DNA of 64,000 nt from Pteria penguin. Its lineage: Eukaryota > Mollusca > Bivalvia > Pterioida > Pteriidae. The translations under genes were made by a program, and so were the position numbers. The notes under the pieces were generated by a model. That model did not search any database and had not been told where the DNA came from. It saw nothing but the letters and a program-made list of their open reading frames with translations. Positions 11,001 through 26,000 of the stretch are shown here, piece by piece; the first letter of the stretch is position 1; each line of letters opens with the position of its first letter. Where the stretch lies: positions 930,001 to 994,000 of the forward strand of contig CM068590.1 in assembly GCA_035048485.1 (NCBI GenBank), given 5' to 3'.

Positions 11001-14000
11001 ACATAGCCACTCCTAGACAAAAAGGACCCTACCTATGGCTAGGAAGGAACTTTCACAAAGCCACTCCAAGACCACAAGGACACTAGCTAAGACTTGGTAG
11101 GACATTTTACATAGCCACTCCTAGACAACAAGTACCCTTTTTATTTACAGTACATACCTGACACAGTCCTACCTCATCATCTACAGTACATACCTGACAT
11201 AGTCTTACCTTATCATCTATAGTACATACCTGACACAGTCTTACCTCATCATCTACAGTACATACCTGACACAGTCCTACCTCATCATCTACAGTACATA
11301 CCTGACATAGTCTTACCTCATCATCTACAGTACATACCTGACACAGTCCTACCTCATCATCTACAGTACATACCTGACACAGTCTTACCTCATCATCTAC
11401 AGTACATACCTGACAGAGTCTTACCTCATCATCTACAGTACATACCTGACACAGTCCTACCTCATCATCTACAGTACATACCTGACATAGTCTTACCTCA
11501 TCATCTACAGTACATACCTGACACAGTCTTACCTCATCATCTACAGTACATACCTGACACAGTCCTACCTCATCATCTACAGTACATACCTGACATAGTC
11601 TTACCTCATCATCTACAGTACATACCTGACACAGTCCTACCTCATCATCTACAGTACATACCTGACATAGTCTTACCTCATCATCTACAGTACATACCTG
11701 ACACAGTCTTACTTCATCATCTACAGTACATACCTGACACAGTCTTACCTCATCATCTACAGTACGTACCTGACACAGTCTTACCTCATCATCTACAGTA
11801 CATACCTGACACAGTCTTACCTTATCATCTACAGTAGCTGCTATAGGCATGGAATCGAAGCACTCGTTGACTGCTTCCCAAATCTGCTGACCAACCGACT
11901 CCCCAAACTTGGATACACACTCGCTGAAATCAGAGATAAAGCAACACATTCACTATCTTATGTTTCTTTATCTATGTCAAGCACAGACTATTTTATCATC
12001 AATATGTAGATGAGGCCTGTCGGAGTGCGACCTACACTTTTTATAAATTCAATGGACCCATACAATGCAATCTACCTACACAGTGAATAGGACTCACACA
12101 ATGCAATGGACCAACACAATGTAATGGACCCACACAATGGACCCACACAATGTAATGGACCCACACAATGGACCCACACAATGGATCCACACAATGGACC
12201 CATACAATGGACCCACACAATGTAATGGACCCACACAATGGACCCACACAATGGATTCACACAATTGACCCATACAATGCAATCTACCTACACAGTGAAT
12301 AGGACTCATACAATGCAATGGACCAACACAATGTAATGGACCCACACAATGGACCCACACAATGTAATGGACGCACACAATGGACCCACACAATGGATCC
12401 ACACAATGGATCCACACAATGGACCCATACAATGGACCCACACAATGCAATCGACCTACACAATGTAATGAATGGTACCACACAATACAATGGACCTACA
12501 CAATGTAATGGACCTACACAAGGCAAAGGACCTACACAACACAATGGACCCAAACAATGGACACACACAATGCAATGGACCTACAAAATGGAATGAAGTT
12601 TTTCTTTTATCACCCAGGCCCAACTGACCTAAACCCTAGCACCACACAAGCCGTGTGGCCTAGTGGATAAGGTGCTCAGCTCGTGATCGAGAGGTCGCGG
12701 GTTCGACTCCCACCCGGGGCACACCGGTGTTCCGTCTTTTGGATGAGACAGTAAAAACTGAGGTCCCGTGTCACGGTAGGCGTGGCACGTAAAAGATCCC
12801 TCACTGCTTCGGGTGGGTCCGTTGCAAAGGTCTAAATTTGTATGCAATGCATCAGGCAGATGCCGTCACCATATACGTGAAATAATCGTGGAGTGACATA
12901 AAACAATAATCAATCAATCAATCAATCAATCAATCTAGCACACCACACACTGAACTAGGTCTTTCCCTCATAATGTATATCTTGAATCACCAAATACATA
13001 AGTGGGGCTTTATCAGAATAAATGACAATGACTTACTTTTTAAATGAGAACATTTCTTGAACAGATCTAAGCTCATGGTTGCCTCGGAGAAGATAAAATT
13101 TGTTCTGCGCTAGTAACTTCTGAGCAAATAGATATGAGACCACCTGAAGATGAAAATATGAAATAAATAGCAAATCAACACAAAATCAAAAATATGAAAT
13201 AAATACCAAATCAACACAAAATCAAAAATACAAAATCACCTGAAAATTAACAAAGTGGTCAATTCACTTGAAAACACCACCATCAAGAGGGGAGAAGGTT
13301 GTAAAACATGTTCAGGAATTATTTCTCTATTCTTGATATCATAACATTTCACCAACAAAGAGTTTCTGCCTAGGAGCACCTGCTCTTTTTCCTAGCACTA
13401 CTGTAAGCCCTCCCTTTTATGAGTTTCTATAACTACTGCTAGCTTCAATAAACTCAACTTCAAAAGAGGTACTCACGAGTAAATGTGTACTTGTAAGGAA
13501 AGGTACTCAAATCTTAACTTCAAATATCATTTCTAGACATGAATTTCAACTTTAGCAGAAGTATAGTTATCATCCTTGATCAAAGGTACCAAGAGTGATG
13601 AATAGATAGGTAAAATTGTTGTCAAGGTTATTTAAGACTCTATTTCTGGACCAAGATTTACAAACGAGCATACCCCCTGGTCCAAGACATTCAGTCTAGT
13701 CTCTACATTTGGACCAAGATTTACAAACAGTCATACCCTTGTCTAGGACAGACTAAGTAGATGCTATTTATAACCATTAAGACTGACTTAGTAGATGCTA
13801 TTTTTAACCATTGGGACTAACTTAGTAGATGCTATTTTTAACCATTAAGACTGACTTAGTAGATGCTATTTTTAGCCATTAGGACTGAATTAGTAGATGC
13901 TATTTTTAACCATTAAGACAGACTTAGTAGATGCTATTTTTAATCATCAAGACTGACTTAGTGGATGCTATTTTTAACCATTGGGACCGTCTTAGTAGAT

Positions 14001-17000
14001 GCTGTTTTTAGCCATTAGGACAAACTTAGTAGCAGTCCATATGTATGTCCTTATGTTAAAATCAGCCCCGAATCTGAGAATAATGCAGCATTGCTGTAAC
14101 ACACCTCTATTCCATACTCTCCCCTATCGACATAATCCCCCAGGAAGAGGAATGAGGCTGGTGTCAGGAGAGGACCCATTCGCCATAACGCCTTCTCAAA
14201 ACATACTAAATCTCTGTAGTTACCGTGGATATCGCCTGCAACAATAAAAATCCGGTTATATACATCTAAAACAGCCAAAACATGCCAAATCTCTGTAGTT
14301 ACCATCATGGATATCACCTGCAACAATAAACGTCCAGTTATATACATCTAAACCAGCCAAAACATACCAAATCTCTGTAGTTACCATCATGGATATCACC
14401 TGCAACAATAAACGTCCAGTTATATACATCTAAACCAGCCAAAACATACCAAATCTCTGTAGTTACCATCATGGATATCACCTGCAACAATAAACGTCCA
14501 GTTATATACATCTAAACCAGCCAAAACATACCAAATCTCTGTAGTTACCATCATGGATATCACCTGCAACAATAAACGTCCAGTTATATACATCTAAACC
14601 AGCCAAAACATACCAAATCTCTGTAGTAACCATCATGGATATCACCTGCAACAATAAACGTCCAGTTATATACATCTAAACCAGCCAAAACATACCAAAT
14701 CTCTGTAGTAACCATCATGGATATCACCTGCAACAATAAACGTCCAGTTATATACATCTAAACCAGCCAAAACATGCAAAGGTGACTCAAACCACAGGAG
14801 ATACTCTTACTTTAAGTTTAGTTTTTAAAAAATATTAATTAATTCTGAAAAGGAACATATAAATGTGGTTGTTTAGGAATTTGTTTAACATATTGAATAA
14901 TGAGAGATTAATGCTGGCACATGCAAAATCTTCCACCGTCTTATAACCTAGGGTGATTCCATGTGTACAAAGATTCAGAGCTTCATCAATGAAAATAATC
15001 ATCAACACGAAACCATGATACTCTCATCAAATTCATTTTCCATTGAAAAGAATCATTACAGAAAGCATTAGTAAAGCTATAAAACCAGAAAGAGCTCAAC
15101 AGGTGTAGCAACTCTACTTCTGACATAAGGAGTGTTGTAGGCAAATGTTCCATTGAAAGCAGAATCACAGAAGAGAAGAAAGACATCTGACCAAGCTGTA
15201 TGACACCAATCGCCACGGTCATGCACATAAAGCATGATAACAAAAGAGAAGATAGAAGACATCTGACCAGGCTGTATGACACAAATCACCAAGGACATCC
15301 ACATAAAGCATAATAGTCAAATAACCACAGAAAACGACATTACAAAAATATTCCAATGTACTGCATTTACGTTACACACAAGAATCAAATCATGACATCT
15401 ATAGCCAGATGCACTTAATACAATATGTCCAAGAGTACTGTATGTAAAATGCATTTGCAACCAATGATACCAAATCTAATTGCATACTGACACCCATCAC
15501 CGTGGTTATCAAAGCTTACAATACAAATCATAAGAGAAAATTCTTGTTATTTGTAACGTAAGCATGGATTTTACATTGTTAAGAATTAAACATCGTTTTT
15601 CATTTATCACACACCTATAGATAAGTGAGGAATAAAATAAAACAACCAAGCTATGTAGCTATAAGTTGGTGGTTTTCATGAGATATTTTGGTTCTTTTAT
15701 TTCCAAACACTGGTCATCCTTTTCAAATGAAGCAATCACAGTACATTAATATACAAATTAGAACACACCTGGCGGATACAAATCAGAACAAACCCCCCAG
15801 ACAATCATCATTTACCTAGTATGTAGACAGGAGATTTCAGTTTGACCAGCCTCGGCTCTGCACACAGACTTTCCTTCACCTGCCTGCATAGCGTCATTAA
15901 ACACTTAGCAAGGGCATTGGTGTCCACCTGACCCCAGTCAAAAGCAGGCTAAGGGTAAAATAATAAAATGTAACATGTTAATAATTAATGATTGATGATT
16001 GTTTTATCATTTATAAGATCTCTTTATTGTAAATTATTTTTCTTTTATAATCATTTTATTTTCACAAGAATGATTTCCTTATCAAAACGAAATGCCACAA
16101 ACAAGTCCTCATTGAAGCTTTTCGATGAATAGAGTTATTTCCCATTTGGGATGGTGTCTGACATAAAACAACAATTATAATGTCATAGATTTTCTATTGA
16201 AACACCATTATTGAACTATCATTTCTATGAGTTTAAGACCAGTTTCTATAGGACTTGATGACTATTACTTTATGTCATATACTCATATAAAGGGAAGTAA
16301 CTCTGTGTAACAAGAAGACCGAATAATTGGTATCAAGCATATAATCTTGCTTCATTTAAAACAATTGCTATAGTTACTCTTTGAAGTCCACACACTTTCT
16401 CTTGTAATGATGCAGGTTTATTGGTCTTGAATTTCCTCTGATAGATGAAACTCATTAAAAGACTTTTTTTATCTCATTATGTTGATATTATTTGTTAATG
16501 GTACATGTATATCTTTCTAAAACTGTTTGTAATACAATGCACTTTTCCTTTATTACATTAGATTCTTGTGAAGGAAGAAACAGCATGACCGTGTGTAATG
16601 ATTATCATTTCTCTGTTAATCTCATTAAAACCTTGCTAACTCTATCTACATATTTATTTTCATTCTATTCACCTTGTATATATTTTATATATGTACAGAT
16701 GGGTGCAATCCCAATATAACATTTATCTTAACATGAAAAGTGGTGGTAGGATTACTTAACCAGATGCATGTTCCATCTTTCTCCAAGTCCTTTTATGTGT
16801 ACAGACAAATATAGTTCAAGTTATAAGTAAATAAACATGGCTGCAAAGCATGTTGACGCTACAGTCAAGCCTGTTTACATGGTTTCGAAATAAAACTCAA
16901 GTGGAAATCTGCATTAACACAAACATGTGTACTCTGCTGTCCTGAGCATAGGCAAATAGCAAACTTCACATTAACGCGACGTTAACATAATGTTATGTTA

Positions 17001-20000
17001 GGAAGGCACACAACTGTATGTATTTTGCATTAAAATATGTCAGGGAAAATAAATTTGATAATATCACTACCCCTTATCTGCTATGGTAAGACATTATGTA
17101 TCATAACATTCATTTTTGACCTTTCTGCACTTATAATAGTTACCTTAGAAGGGCCATTATCTCCTTTGATGGGTCGCTCAAAATATCTTAAACCTGTCAG
17201 CATTTCATTTGGATGTGATCTCTGGAAACAGAATCAGAGGGAATGTATCAGCATACAAGCAAATCTTACTGCAGCCCTACTGGGAAATCAAACCTTCCAT
17301 GGGGAGAGTATCAAAGTAGAAAATAACTATATGAAATTTTTGAAAGGCAAAATTTAATTTCCTGTAAATAAATAATTTTGTGGACCAATCAAAGTGTAAA
17401 ATGTCAGTGCAAATAAATACCAATAAATGTATTTGGAACAACTGTCATTTAAAAACATGAAAATTAAAAATCATTGACTACATACAGCAATGAATCGCTA
17501 AATATGGAATTAAATGGCAATTTATAGTAATAAATGGATACTTACAGCATTGAATGTTCTCTAACAGCATTGAATGGCTACTTACAGCAATGAATGGCTA
17601 CTTACAGCATCGAATGGCTACTTACAGCATCGAATGGCTACTTACAGCATTGAATGGATACTTACAGCATTGAATGGATACTTACAACATTGAATGTTCT
17701 CTAACAGCATTGAATGGCTTCTTACAGCATTGAATGGCTACTTACAGCATCGAATGGCTACTTACAGCATTGAATGGATACTTACAACATTGAATGGATA
17801 CTTACAGCATTGAATGGATATTTACAACATTGAATGGATACTTACAACAATGAATGGCTACTTACAGCATCGAATGGCTACTTACAGCATTGAATGGATA
17901 CTTACAACATTGAATGGATACTTACAGCATTGAGTGGATATTTACAACATTGAATGGATACTTACAGCATTGAATGGATACTAACAGCATTGAATGGATA
18001 CTTACAACATTGAATGGATACTTACAGCATTGAATGGATACTAACAGCATTGAATGGATACTTACAGCATCGAATGGCTACTTACAACATTGAATGGATA
18101 CTTACAGCATTGAATGGTTACTTACAATATTGAATGGATACTTACAACATTGAATGGCTACTTACAACATTGAGTGGATACTTACAGCAATGAATGGCTA
18201 CTTACAACATTGAATGGATACTTGCAGCATTGAATGTCTTCTAACAGCATTGAATGGATGCTAACAACATTGAATGGACAACTTACAGCATTGAATGGAT
18301 ACTTACAGAAATGAATGGCTACTTACAGCATTGAATGAGTCTATGGATGGCATACGCTGGAAACGTGAAATATCTCCCTCTAGATGTGTCAGTGCACTGT
18401 CTGTTACAGCTGCCGTACCTACAAATATCTCAGAATGTAATATGCTGATGTACCTACAAATATCTCAGAATGTAGTACCACAGCTGCCCTACCTACAAAA
18501 ATCTCAGAATGCGATACCACAGCTGCCATACCTACAAATATCTCAATGTAATGCCACAGCTGCCGTACCTACAAATATCTCAGAATGTCGTACCACAGCT
18601 GCCCTACCTACAAATATCTCAGAATGCAGAACCACAGCTGCTGTACCTACAAATATCTCAGAATGTAACATGCTACTGTACCTACAAATATCTCAGAATG
18701 TAGTACCACAGCTGCCCTACCTACAAATATCTCAAAATGTAATATGCTGCCGTACCTACAAATATCTCAGAATGTAGTACCACAGCTGCCCTACCTACAA
18801 ATATCCCAGAATGTAATACCACAGCTGCCGTACCTACAAATATCTCAGAATGTGATACCACAGCTGCCCTACCTACAAATATCTCAGAATGTAGTACCAC
18901 AGCTATTCCTCTATCTGGAATGATATCCATTACATAAACGTCCTCTCCACATCTTCCAGAAAGATGTTTTGTTAACACCCAAGTTACCTTTCTAACGATC
19001 ATGGAGATGCTGAAACTAGAGTAGTTGTTCTATTGTTTGATGCCGTGACAAAAATATGGTGGCACCATCTGCTTGAAGTATAGCACGAAATCTTGACATG
19101 AACGAAGGAACCATCCAATCCAGTTAAAGTGGCACAAGAAATATTCCTTTCCTGGTTCTCATGTAATAGGTTACATTAGAAGTTCAGAGTAATACCACTT
19201 AACCATTATACTGCTTGCAATTATGTTTACTCCAGTTACATTCAAATTATCAAACATGAAGTTATAAATAACAATTTCAGCAAGCATTCTGAGAGTATTA
19301 CTAAAGCAATACAAGTCCATCTTCCAGTCCCAACAAATCTATAACTGTAACTCCTCATGGGGAATATTGCTACCACGTTTCAGCTTGATATCTGTAGTCA
19401 TGACCAAGAACAGTGCAGAAAAACTGATTTTGAACAACGGGCAATAACTCTGGAAAAAGGAGGTCATTCACGACCAAAATCAAACTCGATGTGTTACTCC
19501 TCATGGGGAAGCTTGCTACCATGTTTCAGCTGGATATCTGTAAACATGACCACGAAAAAGTGCAGTCCACATTCACCAGTGGAGGACTCAAAATAATGCA
19601 CTGTATATCTTAATATTAGTAAAAAGCACCATGTTCTACTGAAGTGATAATGGTTTGGCTATATGTGTTTCACATCACCTTCAGCAAGTTCTCAGCCATA
19701 ACGTGACGTGGAAACAGAAGGTGTCTCTAATCTTTGTAAAAATGTCATGGCAGAATCCAGACTCTAACCCATATTACTTTACTTGTAAGTCCAACGCTTC
19801 ACCACAACACAAAGTTCTCCTCATTCCACTTATGTAATCATAAAAAGGTATTTTCATATTTAACACAAGAAACAAATAAAAATATATCTTCTGCTGGAAA
19901 TCCAAATCTAAATTGTAACGATTATTGTCTGTATTGACGCCTTTTTGTTGTTTGATGGAATTCTTCGAGATTTTAAGACAAAAGGAATACCTATTTTGTG

Positions 20001-23000
20001 AAAATATATTCCAACATAATTATAAATAACATAATCACATAATGAAATGATAAGAAGTCCTCTGAAGGAAAATATGAGTTAAATAAATAACAAGAAACAC
20101 TGCATGTCCAAACATTTTAGACCGCATGGCCTTTATCAGGTAGATTTTGGCCTTCACTTTGGAAAGGAAAATTTTTCAGACATTGGGTATTTCTTGTTAT
20201 TAATAATCACATATGACAGAATCTTAATTTAGTGTATCAGATGCCCATGACAACATATCCGGACTCGTTACCGATTTTCAAGGCATCCTTTACACAATAA
20301 GATGGTAATTTTATTTCGTTACCCTGGAGATCGAGTAATAATTCTATTTTCATTACCCTGGAGATCCCACAACTTGACGACATCAGAAAGGATCCCAGTT
20401 CGTCGCACCTTCACCGTATGGGTGGCCAGTTCATACTTCGGTTGATGATGCCGTCCCCCAGATAACGGTCGGCACTCCGGCAGCTTGAACACGCTATTAT
20501 CTGAGGAAGGATCTACAACAAATACTCTTTGTTTAATCATCGCTTGCTACTTATCTCTAGATCATTTCACATTACCATATAACCCTAACCCTAACTCTAA
20601 CCCTATAATCCTAACCCCAACCATATAACCCTAACCCCAACCATATAACTCTAATCCTAACTCTAACCCTATAACCCTAACCCCAACCATATAACAAATT
20701 AATTCTGTAGTTGTCAAATTAGTGCACAATTATGCAAGGAAACCAAAATCACAAAAATTAGATAATCAGTCAAAATATTCCAAAGGGAATGCAATAAATC
20801 TGTTGAAAAAGAGCAACACAAACAAAAATTAGGAATTGAAAAAATAAATTTCATGCCTGTACACTAGTGTAAAATCAATTTGGTGGTTGAGTGGAATTTA
20901 AACAAGAGGCCCAAGTGGGCCTATATTGCTCACCTGAACATCTAGATCAAACAAAGGGCAAAATTTGTGCATAATATGTTGAAGAACAAGCATGAAAATT
21001 TTTCACTGAATTCTGCCCAGTAGTTTCAGAGAAGTTGAATATATCAAAAAGTTTACGGACAGACGACAGACAATCTGGTATGACATTCGGCTCAGGTGAG
21101 CTCAAAAGGAGGAGGTGTTTTTAATTTTTTATGAAAGAACATGATGATTTTATATCAAACAATTATTTCAAATGTTAAATATTGAAAATATATCAATAAC
21201 TGTATGGTTTGCACTTCACTGGAAGAAGTCAATGCAAATTGCAGTGATGCAGTAATCTTTCCCCTTTTGCATAGAATAAGATTTATAAAAATTGGCCTGT
21301 GGTGGCAACACCTGTTGATGCATCTTAACTTCACACAGTACTGAAGATAAAGATGAATAACTCCCCCCCCCCCTTTTCTTTTTTTTTCAATTAAGAAAAA
21401 AATAGATTTTTAAAATCTAGAAATTGAGATATTGAAAAAAAAAAAAATTTTCACTATAGAAGTTCTTTTCATACATATAATTTAAAAGAAAGCAGGGTTT
21501 GAACCCACAACCTTAAGATTCCTTTAAACCTTTCATTACCAGTAATATTACAATCTTATAATCTTCATAAAACATAAAAAAATTAAGATATTGACAATAA
21601 ACTTTTACTGTGGCATTCTTTGCCCTTAATATGAATAAATGAAACCAAATTACAGCATCAAATTATAATATGAGGAGCAATAATGAGTAAAGTAAATTGT
21701 TTTTGCATTGAAAACACTAAGTCCAAAAAGACCACAAAAAAACGTCAAAAATTTGATTTCGGAATGGAACCAAAAACAACAACACTTCTTCACATATGCC
21801 TCTAAATCATTCCTATGCATTCAGTTTGTCTCTGTATGCCTCCAATCTGAAAAAAAAGTTTGTCAAAGGAGGGTACTCTTTGTGACCTACTTTTGCCTGT
21901 GGTGGCACCATCTGCTGATTGATCTGAACAAAAAATAACAACCCTTGTAAGAGACCATGAGTACTTGCACCCTACCCAGTTTCATCACAATCCTTAAAGT
22001 AGTTCTGTAGAGTAAGTTGAAAATGTGAAAAACTGTCCTCCTCCCCCCACTTTTTCTTGGAAGTTTTAGAAAATTCATGAAAAATCCACAACTTGAGATA
22101 TTGATAAAATTCTTTCACAACAATATTCCTTACCATAATTATGATCAAAATAGTTCATAAATACTCATCATTATCAATTAACTGAAAAACATTACACTTT
22201 TCTGCATTGAAATTACTAAGTCCAAAAAAATGTTGAAAAAACGTTAAAAATTTGGTTTCGGAATGGAACCAAAAATAACAAAACTTCTTCACACATCTGT
22301 CTAGATCATTCCTATGCATTCGGTTTGTCTCTGTATGCCCCCAGTCTGAAGAAGAAGTTTGTCAAAGGAGGGTACCCTCTGTGACCTACTTTTGCTCATG
22401 GTGGCGCCACCTGTCAATGGATCCAGACAAAATATAACAACACTTGTAGGGGACCTTGAGTACTTCATGCATACCAAGTTGCATCAAATTCTGTTCAACG
22501 GTTCTGAAGAAGTCAAAAATGTGAAAAGTTTACAACAGACGACAGACGCCGGACTAACTATGACAATAGCTCACTTGAGCCTTTGGCTCAGGTCAGCTAA
22601 AAAGGCAAAACTTTGAATGAAAACTTCGAAACATAAAATTGTGACAAATTTTACAACCCAAAACATTACCCATTATATGGTATATTGTAGTGGACAGCTG
22701 AATGTTAACATACTATTCTAAGTTATCCAACAGTGCAAAATTCAAATCAATAAACTTTAATTACTTGGCTGGTCAATAATAGAGGACAAAGATCTAGTGT
22801 TAGCAGGTAAAACACAGACAAATTGATGACAAATGAAAATAGTGCACTTGTTCTTGATATCTATATAAGAATTACTTTAAATCCATTTACAATAGCACAC
22901 TCTTCCATCAGGAATCTCAACTGTTATATTGAGGACTTGTGGGACGGGAGTATTGAGGGGTATGGAGTGAACTCTTGTGGGACAGTAGTATTGGGAGGTC

Positions 23001-26000
23001 AGAGGTGAACTCTTGTGGGATGGAATATTGAGGGGTCAGGGGTGAAATCTTGTGGGACGGAAGTATTGAGGGGTATGGGGTGAACTCTTGTGGGACGGGA
23101 GTATTGAGGGGTCATGGGTGAACTCTTGTGGGATGGCAGTATTGAGGGGTCAGGGGTGAACTCTTGTGGGACGGGAGTATTGAGGGGTATGGAGTGAACT
23201 CTTGTAGGACAGGAGTATTGCAGGGTTAGGGATGAACTCTTGTGGGACGGGAGTATTGAGGGTATGGAGTGAACTCTTGTGGAACAGGAGTATTGAGGGG
23301 TATGGAGTGAACTCTTGTGGGACAGGAGTATTGCGGGGTCAGGGATGAACTCTTGTGAGACAGGAGTATTGAGGGGAATGGAGTGAACTCTTGTGGGACA
23401 GGAGTATTGATAGGTTAGGGGTGAACTCTTGTGGGATGGGAATATTGAGGGGTATGGAGTGAACTCTTGTGGGACAGGAGTATTGAGGGGTCAGGAGTGA
23501 ACTCTTGTGGGACGGAAGTATTGAGGGGTATGGGGTGAACTCTTGTGGGACGGGAGTATTGAGGGGTCATGGGTGAACTCTTGTGGGACGGCAGTATTGA
23601 GGGGTATGGGGTGAACTCTTGTGGGACGGGAGTATTGAGGGGTATGGAGTGAACTCTTGTGGGACAGGAGTATTGCGGGGTCAGGGGTGAACTCTTGTGG
23701 GACAGGAGTATTGAGGGGTATGGAGTGAACTCTTGTGGGACAGGAGTATTGCGGGGTCAGGGATGAACTCTTGTGGGACGGGAGTATTGAGGGGTATGGA
23801 GTGAACTCTTGTGGGACAGGAGTATTGCGGGGTCAGGGATGAACTCTTGTGAGACGGGAGTATTGAGGGGAATGGAGTGAACTCTTGTGGGACAGGAGTA
23901 TTGAGGGGTCAGGGGTGAACTCTTGTGGGATGGGAGTATTGAGGGGTATGGAGTGAACTCTTGTGGGACAGGAGTATTGAGGGGTATGGGATGAACTCTT
24001 GTGGGACGGGAGTATTGAAGGGTCAGGGGTGAACTCTTGTGGGACGGCAGTATTGAGGGGTCAGGGGTGAACTCTTGTGGGACGGCAGTATTGAGGGGAA
24101 TGGAGTGAACTCTTGTGGGACGGCAGTATTGAGGGGTCAGGGGTGAACTCTTGTGGGATGGGAGTATTGAGGAGTATGGAGTGAACTCTTGTGGGACGGG
24201 AGTATTGAGGGGTCAGGGGTGAACTCTTGAGGGACGGAAGTATTGAGGGGTATGGGGTTAACTCTTGTGGGACGGCAGTATTGAGGGGTCAGGGGTGAAC
24301 TCTTGTGGGACGGCAGTATTGAGGGGTCAGGGGTGAACTCTTGTGGGACGGGAGTATTGAGGGGTATGGAGTGAACTCTTGTGGGACAGGAGTATTGCGG
24401 GGTCAGGGATGAACTCTTGTGGGACAGGAGTATTGAGGGGTATGGAGTGAACTCTTGTGGAACAGGAGTATTGAGGGGTATGGAGTGAACTCTTGTGGGA
24501 CAGGAGTATTGCGGGGTCAGGGATGAACTCTTGTGAGACGGGAGTATTGAGGGGAATGGAGTGAACTCTTGTGGGACAGGAGTATTGAGGGGTCAGGGGT
24601 GAACTCTTGTGGGATGGGAGTATTGAGGGGTATGGAGTGAACTCTTGTGGGACAGGAGTATTGAGGGGTATGGGATGAACTCTTGTGGGACGGGAGTATT
24701 GAAGGGTCAGGGGTGAACTCTTGTGGGACGGCAGTATTGAGGGGTCAGGGGTGAACTCTTGTGGGACGGGAGTATTGAGGGGTATGGAGTGAACTCTTGT
24801 GGGACGGCAGTATTGAGGGGTCAGGGGTGAACTCTTGTGGGACTCCCGGGAGTATTGAGGGGTATGGAGTGAACTCTTGTGGGACGGGAGTATTGAAGGG
24901 ACAGGAGTATTGAGGGGTATGGGGTAAACTCTTGTGGGACGGAAGTATTGAGGGAAATGGGATGAACTCTTGTGGGACAGGAGTATTGAGGGGTATGGGG
25001 TAAACTCTTGTGGGACGGAAGTATTGAGGGGTCATGGGTGAACTCTTGTGGGACGGCAGTATTGAGGGGTATGGGATGAACTCTTGTGGGACAGAAGTAT
25101 TGAGGGGTATGGGGTGAACTCTTGTGGGACGGCAGTATTGAGGGGTCAGGGGTGAACTCTTGTGGGACGGGAGTATTGAGGGGTATGGAGTGAACTCTTG
25201 TCGGACGGGAGTATTGAGGGGTAAGGGTGAACTCTTGTGGGACGGGAGTATTGAGGGGTCATGGGTGAACTCTTGTGGGACAGGAGTATTGAGGGGTATG
25301 GAGTGAACTCTTGTGGGATGGAAGTATTGAGGGGTATGGGGTGAACTCTTGTGGGACCGGAGTATTGAGGGGTAAGGGTGAACACTTATGGGACGGGAGT
25401 ATTGAGGGGTCATGGGTGAACTCTTGTGGGACAGGAGTATTGAGGGGTATGGAGTGAACTCTTGTGGGACGGGAGTATTGAGGGGTATGGAGTGAACTCT
25501 TGTGGGACGGAAGTATTGAGGGGGTGAGGGGTGAACTCTTAAAGGAAGGGATCACACCTGTCATATTTAAGGGTCTGAGGATGAACTCTTGGGTGAAGGG
25601 ATCTCACCTGTCATATTTAGGGGTCTGTGGGTGAACTCCTGAGGGAGGGGATCTCACTGTTTACACTGTGGGATCTAGAGGATGAATGTTTGAGGAAAAG
25701 GATCTCATCTGATTTTACCTGTCATATTGAGGGGTCTAGGACATATAAGCCTGAGGGAAGGAATCTTACCTGTCATATTGAGGGGTCTAGGACATAAAAG
25801 CCTGAGGGGAGGGATCTTACCTATCATATTGGGAGGTCTAGGACAAGAAAGCCTGAGGGAAGGGATCTTACCTGTCATATTGAGGGGTCGAGGACATACA
25901 AACCTGAGGGAAGGGATCTTACCTGACATATTGAGGGGTCTAGGACATGAAAGCCTGAGGGAAGGGATCTTACCTGTCATATTGAGGGGTCGAGGACATA

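Noticed and set aside
12041..12596. Cys/Gly/His-rich frames on both strands
   Set aside because: By-products of a 13-bp-type array; open in four frames.
12648..12720. Possible tRNA gene (A- and B-boxes present)
   Set aside because: The sequence continues into a SINE body and tail and recurs in other copies; the cloverleaf is imperfect.
18906..19002. Exon-like minus-strand frame ([21 protein letters not shown]) continuing into the 39-bp array
   Set aside because: No acceptor gives the phase required after exon 10, while exon 10 to exon 11 joins cleanly without it.
24745..25564. Proline/serine-rich minus-strand frames of 79-222 codons
   Set aside because: Pure translation of the 38-bp array, with several frames open at once; not linked to an exon.
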